Shown piece after piece: positions 38,263 through 47,882 of a DNA stretch of 64,000 nt. Numbering within the stretch: position 1 is the first letter of the stretch; every line of letters begins with the position of its first letter. A program made the position numbers and the translations under genes. The stretch is taken from NCBI GenBank assembly GCA_018398815.1, contig CM031607.1, forward strand, positions 79,514,187-79,578,186. Reading direction: 5' to 3'. The notes under the pieces were generated by a model. It saw nothing but the letters and a program-made list of their open reading frames with translations. It was not told the origin of the DNA and made no database searches. Source of the stretch: Conus ventricosus (lineage: Eukaryota > Mollusca > Gastropoda > Neogastropoda > Conidae).

Positions 38263-41200
38263 AGACGGCAAAAAAAAGAACACAACACCACACACACACA
38301 CACACACACACACACCCACCACAGAGACGGAGAGAGAGAGAAGAAGAAGAAGAGAAGAAGAGAGAAGATAACTGATTACATCTACATCAACACACACTGA
38401 CGGTACAACGTGCACCTCCGCGTATGAATGAGAGAGAGAACAGAGAAAGAGAAGAGAAACAAACAAAAAAAGAACGCAGTGACGAGAAAAAGGACAAGAG
38501 ATAAAGACATCATAGAGAGAGAGAGAGAGAGTAGAGAGAGAAGAAAATGCCTTACACGAGTAAAACTCACCACGCACACAACTAACCACGGCATGCTGAT
38601 AAGTCACTCTCGACGGCATAGCTATGAACAAGCACCGGGCACGAGAGCAAAAAAACAATAAAAAGAACCTATGACCGAATTATCATCAACGGCACAAAGA
38701 AGATCACAACACGCAAATCACTCACGAGTTAATAACCAGGTTATGGAGTGTCGAAGAGTAATAAGCATAATACAAGAAAACTTACCACAAAGATCAGTAC
38801 TCAGTCTGCAGCTGATAAACACGTGCGTGGTGTACGTGCGATGCCAGCGCTTACGAACGCGGTGAAGGTCAGCGCCGGGGTTCAATGCCGGGGCAGAAAA
38901 TTAAACAGACCGATTTTCATCTAGGCCCGACTGCCGTGCATGCTGCTCACCTGCATACGCTTTAAAACCCTTGTGCGTGATATGAGTTTGCTTGGTGTCT
39001 GGGGTATAGATTTTGTGCTGTGGTATGTGCGTGTGCTGCGGTGTGTGTGAGCGTTGTGTTATAAGCATGTATTGTGGCATGCGTTGTGTGTAAACATAGT
39101 TTCATGCACACTTAAGTCTGATACATAAGCAAGGTGTAGTGTGTGCGTGCGTGTGTGCGTGCGTGTGCGCGCGCGTGCGTGTTCGCGTGCGCGTGCGTTC
39201 GTGTGTGTGTTGTGTGTGATCCTGGTCACTGTAAATCTTAATCAGTTCAAAATCGAATCATTCCTTTTGGTGATTTTACATAGATTACCAAAAGAGGTAG
39301 CCAATGTAGCTTTGAACAGAAAGCCATGTTATGCTGATTTCCAACATTGCCATTCGTAGATTGGTCTGCACCACATGCACAGGTAGACTGAGAATGGTTT
39401 TTGAATCACAGCCTGATGAAGAGGGAAAGGGTCCAAGTCAGTCAGTTTTATGGTGCGTGTCATGCCTCTGCAGGTGACTGGGGCTGTGTGGGTTGGCAGG
39501 AGGGGTGTCTGAAGGCAGGGGACGATCAGTTTCATGGTGCATGTCATCTGTCTAGAGTGTGACTTTGGGTGAGGGTTGGGGGTGTCTGAAGACAGGGGAC
39601 CATTAGTCTTGTGGTGCGTGTCATGTGTCAGAGGATGACTGGGGCTGTGTCTGATGGCAGGACGGACGTCTGAAAGCAGGGGACCAGCTGCTGGAGGTGG
39701 ATGGGCGCAGTCTGGTGGGACTCTCTCAGGAAAAGTAAGGAATAGCTGTCACTGTGTCCTGGTGGACCGGTTCCTTTGCCTCTCTGTTCCTGTGAACCGT
39801 TTCCTGTTCCGTCTGTCTGCAGGAGTTATTCTTTGAAGCTGACTGCCATTCTCACATCAGAAATAACCACACTTTCACAGCTTGGAGTGCTGCCAATAAT
39901 CGTCACATCACAAGAATTAACTCTATACTTTGAAGTGCAGCAAAGCTGAGATTATCACATAGCTCTTTATCATCCTCAAACAAACCAACCCAATTGAACG
40001 TAACCATAATTACACAGACAGTGCTCTGACCTATGTACAGGTGATACCCTCATATTTTTTCCAAGTCCAAGCGGTAACAAAACACTGCCTTTCCAGAATC
40101 TATATTTCACCATGAGTACGCGTTGATATGTTAAAATCCAGCAGTGAATTTTTATTTAACCGTTTTGTCTTTTGCTCTCTGGGTCTATTGAGGCGTGCCA
40201 GTCATTACAGTCTTTTTTTTGCAGCCGTATGTAAAGCACCGGACTTGTAACATATCTAAGAATAGTTAGTCACCTTGTCTTGGTGAACATACATGCTGTG
40301 TCTGTTCTAATGCACCAAATATGACTCCGTGCAATCCCTTCAGTACCCTGTTCATGTGGACTTTTGTTCTCACCAGATGTTTTTTCCATTTTTGTTGTTG
40401 TTGTAATTACTGGCTCATTTTTATTCTCGCCATATGATTTTCCATTCTTTCTTTTTTTTTTTTTTTTACAATTACTGGCTCATTTTTTCCAGCAGGCATG
40501 TGTGAGATAGTGTCAGGGGGTCTTTTGTGTGTTCGTACTTGTTGATTTCTTTCCTGCTTTTGACAGGGCTGCTGAGCTAATGACGCAGACAGGAAGCGTG
40601 GTGACCTTGAAAGTGGCCAAAGAGGGCGCTGTTTACCATGGGCTGGCCACTCTTCTTGACGATCATTCGCCCACAATGCAGCGACGTCAGTATTGGTTTA
40701 TGGAAGGCAGTTGTGGTTGGTTTGGTAGATTTGTTGTATTTCTGTCCATATTTTGCCTTTAGTACAATTAACTCGGTGGAGATGTAAGTCATTATGTTGT
40801 GATATGCTACTTTGGCCATTGACTTACACAAAATGGAAACAAACTGTGTAAACTAGATCTGCTTTGGAAGTATTCTTCTGTTTGTTTTTGAAATTTTGAG
40901 ATTTTTCATGAGTGCTTCACAAAGCGGTGTTTCAGATGATGTAGAAATGGGGCTATGGTGCTCTTTGCAGCTAGAAGTCACATAGACAAAATCATGAAAA
41001 GGATAAGAATATGTATAATATTATTTCTCAAAGGTCTCATCATACACTGATGATTGACTGTGGAGATATTATGCTGTGTGAACAAAATTTCATTAACTCA
41101 GTCGGACTTGCAAGACTTGGATCTTCTTTTTAATATTGGGAGCCATAGAATGGTCAGTCAGAGAGCCATTTACAAACACAAACACTTACTCTAAGAAAAA

Positions 41201-43912
41201 TAGTGTGGGTCTCTGCTCCTTTTATGCCCCGACGATTGTGATTAGTGCCATGGGAATGGCCTTCCTGCGAAAGGCTTCATACTTGTGGCAAAGTCACACT
41301 TATCACAGAGAGCACCCACGACAGTGAAGTGAGGGACGCCTTTGGCATGATGAAGATTGGTTCAGTTCCATCCACACCTGCGAAAAACACTGCTGGAGGT
41401 ATAATATCCCACAGTTTTCCAGAAAGGGGTATAAATACACCCTTCTCTGATATGGATCTGAAGCGCTGTTTTAACTTTCTGAATTTCTTAAATTTCTGAA
41501 ATACTGAAAAATGCAAAAATTGTAAATGCTACATGCACTTTTCTGAAATGTTTTGTAGTAGAGTTCATCAGCAAATGCTTTTGGAAGAATAGAATGATTT
41601 TGTTTTTCAAAGTATTTCCTTTGTCATATGAACACATTCATTATCAAATCCTTCACTTTCACAAGTTTGATGGCTTTGCATAAAGAGTTTTGTGTTTTGC
41701 TCCTCCATCTTGCTGGGAAAAAGTTCAAACTTTGACCTGTTTTGTAACTTCATATTAAAGAGAAACTGCACAGTTTTTGTTCCATGGGAAAGCTGAATGT
41801 ACACAGCTGGTCAAGCTAACAGCCTGTTGGACATTGATGAAGTTTGCTTTGTGCATGAAAAAAGAAAAATCGGTGTTTTGCTGATGCTGTAGTTTTGGCT
41901 CTTCACAGTGAGTAGGGCACCGATGTTAAAGCTTGCACTTAACACAACTGAGCTACGGTCTGCCTTTGTTGAGATTATCTTGTTAACATGATCCTTCAGC
42001 TTTGTTTAGTTAACTGTTTGTTCTTGTGTTGAAGTAAGAATCATTCTTCTCAGCTCATCAGAAATGAATGAGATTGCAGTTAATGATAGTGTTGACAATT
42101 TATTGCACATTATAGCATTGCGATTAGATTTGTTTCTGGCTGTGTTTCGTTTTAATTGCGAGACTTAAGGAGTTATAGATTAAATGAATGTGTGAGTGAA
42201 TATTACTTCTTCATGTGATGTCTAAGTGCCTGCATGTGTATGTGTAATGAAGATGAAGAAACTGCAAACATAAGAAAAGAGAAATTTTGAATATGAGTTT
42301 TTTTTCTGGAGTTATGGATCAATGAATGCGTGCGTGAATACCTATGTATGTATGTGTAAGTCTGTGTTCATGCATGTGTTTATAAATAATGAAGATGAGG
42401 AAATTGTAAACATGAAAAGAAATTTTATTTTTCTAAAAACAAACTTATTTTTGTTTTTCATGCAGAGGCCCCCAACATGCCGGTGCCAAGGCCGGGAGAG
42501 GAGCCTCCACCACCTTACAGCGAACTTCGACACAACTTGCCAAATGAATCGGGGCGCTCATGGCCTGTGCCACAGCCCAGGGCACCAAACCAGGGCCCCA
42601 GAGGTCAGTGTCAGGCCTTCTCAGACGGTGCAGGGCTTTCAGACCACGCCTGGTTCTCACCCTCAGTTCTCAGAATCGGATGCATGTGTCCATTACATGG
42701 GACTGAAAGAAGCTGAACATATCTAGTTGAACATGTTCAAGTTTTAATCACATCAAGTAACAGCTTGAAACTAGAGTGAAGCTAAAGGAGGACGTTAGGT
42801 GGAAACACATCTGTTTCAGATGATGATGAACACTTTATGGCTGACCTTGGTAATGTGTGTTTAAGTTGTTGATGTATGGATCATTGAGGTCAGTGAGTTG
42901 CATAACTGGCTGTAAATGAGACTAAATTTTTTTATTTTGTTCTAACTACAGGTAGAATTGTTGATAGGCCTCTGATCAGTTGTGTGTTAAATTGTGTTTT
43001 AGGGTGTGCGAAAAAGCAAGGGGATTGCTCCCCTATGAGCCTGCGCGCTTTTACAAGTTACATTGTTTTGTGAATGATCTCAGCATTTTTCATAACTGAA
43101 CTGACAAGGCTTCGTCACACCTTTGAAAGACAGAAGATTATAAAATCACAAAGTGTTTTTTAACTTTGATCAAGTCAGCTTCTTCAACATCGATCTCTGA
43201 ACATTTTTTTCACAAAATAAATACATTACTGTACCAAAGTTACAATAAAACAAATCTTTGTCATGATCTGTATTCATATTTTAAAGATGAATTGCAGTTA
43301 ATGTGAAATTCATGCCAGTACTGCTGCTTTTGCTTTTCAGCAAAACTTTAGTAACTGTGTTGAAACAGAGCTATCAGTGTGCTGATTTCAGTCACATAGA
43401 CGGCTAAAGTGTGTGATGCATACAATACTTGTGCTTCTTATTTGAGTTATTGTAGGGATGCAGTTTAGAGCAGAGTAACTGGCTGTGTTTTCTACATAAG
43501 CTTGCACGCTCCATGAGATTCCCATTATTGTTGGGAAAAAAAACAACATTCATTTTGGCATTATTTTTGTAATCTGTCACTAGCACCCCTATCCTGTCCT
43601 TCCTCCGCAGCCCTTTACAACTAAATTTTGGACCAACTCAAGCATATTTGAAAACAAAATCATAATGATTGATGAAAGAAATCACATTATTCCTAAAGTT
43701 GTGTCACTTAAATGGGGTATGCAAATGTTAAATTTTCTTCTGAAAAATATTGGAAATTTTTATAAACTAAAAGTTTCATGGCATCCCTTCCCTCCAACCC
43801 CCCTTCCCCCTCCCAGCCACCCCCACCATCTCTTGCTCTCTTTGTGGAATGTAACCTTAACTTGCTCTGCACCTCAGGTTTTTGGCCACAGGTAGTTCAT
43901 TTTGTTCCCCTT

Positions 43913-43947
<35 letters not shown>

Positions 43948-44686
43948 TGAGGAAAGGGGGAAGGGAATGGTACTCGAACAAAGGGACAGAACCAGACCAA
44001 AATGCCTTTCAGAACTAGAATGTGGCTGATACCTGTTAGACCTTTTTCTTGTTTGTTTGTGTGTTAGTTTGTTTGTTTTAGATGGATTGGGTATGGTTCT
44101 TCCTCTCCCGGTCAATATGTAGTTTTTCATCCTGTTTTGGTTTGCACCATGATTTTTGTGTGCAAATGAACGCACCAGACTATGTTTCAAACCTTTGGCT
44201 CCCGTATTTTGCTTTGCCATCTGCGTTTGTTATTGGACTGCCTTAGACATCTCAGCCTCACTTCTTTTAAGTAATTTCTTGCTCTTTGAGTCACATTTGT
44301 AATGTGACCTCAGCTTGCTCTGCAGTGTGTCGACATCTGTTCCTCAGGTGACCTGGATGGAAGACCTCCATCGGCAGACAATCTGTCCTCGCGGCTGCAG
44401 CAACATCCGCATGTCCAGCTGCCCCCTCCCAGCAACTTCCAACAGCGTTACGTCGACCCTCGCTCCAAGTCCACGTCGAACCTGCACGTGGATGTATCGT
44501 TCAATCAGCCGGTTTCACCGGGTGGTATGCGGGGAGGGCCTCACGGGAGTGTGGGCCCCTATTCTCCCTACCACCGACAGGGTTCCAATGTGTTTTTCAG
44601 CAACTACGAGAACCAGGTGGTTAGAGGGAAAGTGTGTGGGAGAGCTGGGGGGTTTGCAAGTCTTGTGAGTGTGAGAGTATGAGTGA

Positions 44687-44717
<31 letters not shown>

Positions 44718-47700
44718 GTGTATGTGTGTGTGTGTGTTGTGTGTTTGGAGAGAGAGTGTGTGTGTGGTGTGTGTGTGTGTGTGTGTGTGTGTGTTGTGTG
44801 TGTTCTAAAAGCTTTTATATGGATGAGGGGAGAGAAAACAGTGTGGATAAGAGAGATGTAACTAAGCTCAAGCGCGCACGAGAAAGGACATGTACATATG
44901 TGTATGCTCTGTTTTCATCCACTGAAATGTGACTTATAAAACCAAAGTTGTAGTGAGGTGTGAATCTTTAAAAAAAAAATTTTTTTACAAGTGTCCTGTC
45001 ACATTTTTTGTGCACTCCGCAGATGAGGTAGATGGGACAAGTTGTCCATTAGTTTGTGTGAAACAGAAACTGGCCTCCAGAATAAACTGTTATTGTTAAA
45101 TTTGCCCTCTGAATAGTGATTATAGATAAGCCACCTGACAGTTGTTGAACATTGACATCCTGCCATGTCACTGACCTGATCTGTTCAATATGTTTGCAGA
45201 AGAGTCTGGAATCAGGACACTATAGCGTCAAAGACCACCATCATCCCCCTGGCCTAGGATTCAATTCACAACCACAGCGTCCTGTGCGCAGACCCTCGGA
45301 TCGATCCTCTGTATCGTCCCGGTCGTCGTCCACCAGCGGTCGTGACCCTCGGCCTCAGTCGGCTTATTACGATGCTCACCCACCCCAACAGCAGGAGCAG
45401 CCCAGCAACTATGGCGGCCGGCCCAGATCGGTGGAGGTCACCGCCAACAAGGTGAAGGAATGGCAGGAGAAGTACACTCCTCAGAGCATGAGCGTTCCCA
45501 GCGGTCAGCATAGTGCTCGGCAGGATCAGGGGCACGTCAGCTCCGACCCCAGATCAAGACTGACAAAGCAAGGGAGGTTGGGTACAGGACGGAGGAGGGT
45601 GGAGGTCACAGGACCGATGGTTACAGGACCGACATGAACCCAGCAGTTCCCAAAGGCTGGTGCCAACACTCGCGGTCCTCCTCCCCATGGCAGACCGGGT
45701 CAGCCTCCACGTGGCAATGCTCCAGCCAACGCTAACTACTCCAACTTCAGGTCGGCTGTCCAGAATCGACCTCAAGAACAACCCCGGCTGAGCGCTCGCG
45801 AACGCTTTTTGGCAAGCAGGGGGGTCCACCTCCCGTTGGCGGTACTGTGGGCGTCTCCAGAGCGGGGCCCCAGGGTGAGCAAGGTCCAGCCAGCAGCCAG
45901 GAAAACGCTCAGCCAGCCTCAGCCCAACACCGGGACATGCCCATCAAGCCAGAGCCGAAACCCAAACCAGCTGTGAAACCCAAACCCCCTGTGGCTAAAA
46001 AGCCCGGGCCTAACGTGCTGCCGGCAGAGGAGTCGGGCACTGGCCAACAGAATCCCAGAGGAATGCATCCGGAGGCCTCGAGGCAACAGCCAGGTTTTTC
46101 AGGTCAGGGATCTTACAGCCACTCGATGGTCACCCCAACACCATGGACGACTTCCCCCCTCCTCCAGAGGAAGACATGCTTGCCCTGCCTCCCCCGCCTC
46201 CCATGGAGGAGTTCTATGATCCTCAGCACGACGAGCAGGACAGGATGATGGAGCCCATTCCGCCCCCTCCTAATCTCCCCATGGCCTTTGATGAGTTTGG
46301 TCAGCCTGTCAGTTCAGGCTATGACCCTAACTATCAGAACATGAACTTTGGCCCACCAGGTCACGCCAGCAGAATGGGACCTGGTCCTGGGTCGTCTCAG
46401 CATAATGCTCCCCCTTGGCATCCTTCATCACAAACCAATGCAGCACAGTACAGCTCGTGAGCGGGAGATTGCTGACCTGCAGTCCCGGTCGTATCTGAGT
46501 CTTCAGGACCAGGAGCGGCTGCGCAAACTGCTTCAGGAGCAGGATTTTCACCAGAGGATGAGGGACACTGAGGAGAAGAGCGAGTATGATGCCGATGACG
46601 ACGAGGTCGAGAGCTATGTAAGTCTGGGACAGTATAATACACAGGTGTCGGTGCCAAAAGAAATGTGTGTAAAGAAGTGGGTGTGGCCTCAGAGACAAGG
46701 CAGTATTAACCCTTAAGCTGGTAGTCGCGACATAAGTCGCGCCATTATGTTATGTCCGACACTGGTTGTCGCGACGTAAGTTGCACTGTAGGGTGAGCCT
46801 TGCTAACCTAGTTTCACCAACGCACACAGATACAAAACTATGGCTGACTGACAAACTATGTGCATAAATGACTGAACGTGTCCTGGAACATGGATTTTCA
46901 GCATTTTAGCTTAGTTTATAGTTTGTAGCAGCATGTAATGCATAGCGAGACTCGAATCGTCTGGCAAACAACAATGGCGGCGCCCACTGGAGAACGTGAT
47001 AGAATTAGGAACTTGTTTGAAGATTTTTTGCTGATGTTGTGGAAAAAGCAGGTGAAGAAGAAGTTGTGGACATTTTGAATGAACTGGGTGTGGTGAGTGA
47101 TATTCTTTTATTTAGATCAAGCACCATGTAGTCGTGATTTTGAGATCAACATGGACAATGACTGGATGAGTGATAATGGTGAGGGGAATGTCAACATGCC
47201 ATTTGGTGGGGAAGAAAAACTCAGTGTAGCGCTTCCAGATAATCCTAAATCTTTCAAACATAAATGACGACAGTGTGGGCTAACTATTACATTTGTTGAT
47301 AGTGACCATTTTTCGGTGTTTTTGTGTTATCAGCACATGGTTTCAGTGTGAAAACTGAACTATACTTTATTCATTCTTTCCTGGATTACCTGCATGGAAG
47401 ACTGGTATAATCCACACTGACTTTCCTTTGAGTTTGAAAAAGGCTGTAACTTATTTCTGGATACTGTGGAACACCATTGACTGGATTATTTGTGAACAAG
47501 CTCTTGAGTATGACAAGCGTGATGTGCCACCTGTTTTCACCTGTTATTTTCACATCCTAGACAAGTAAGCACCTAATCAAACACTCACATGCACACTGGT
47601 TCTGTTTTATATTATTCTTTACTTAATTTCTAACAGTTTTTGTTCTGCATGTCATGTTCAAATGCTAACAGTTGAAAAGTTATGCATATTATACAAATTT

Positions 47701-47823
47701 AACTCTTTTTTTTCAAACTTTCCTTCTGTTAATTCACCAGACAACATACTTAATAGTACGTTGTTAAATAACCAGTGTAAGGGTTAATGAGAAAATAAAC
47801 CTTTAATTAATGTTGTGTGTGTG

Positions 47824-47882
<59 letters not shown>

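Larger units (their letters stand above)
36677..39660 (+). other. Afadin intron
   Basis: Holds a 403-bp tandem duplication (36,877-37,697), (GA)n and CA compound repeats (37,993-38,345), an odd unassignable stretch (38,400-38,900), a GT/GC tract (39,140-39,220), and an 84-bp repeat whose last copy contains the next acceptor (39,440-39,684). Confidence 0.75.

Noticed and set aside
38428..38865. Basic open frames between 38.4 and 38.9 kb
   Set aside because: Compositional (AG/AC-rich), with no similarity to afadin or any domain and no splice context; PDZ exons on either side already join in frame.
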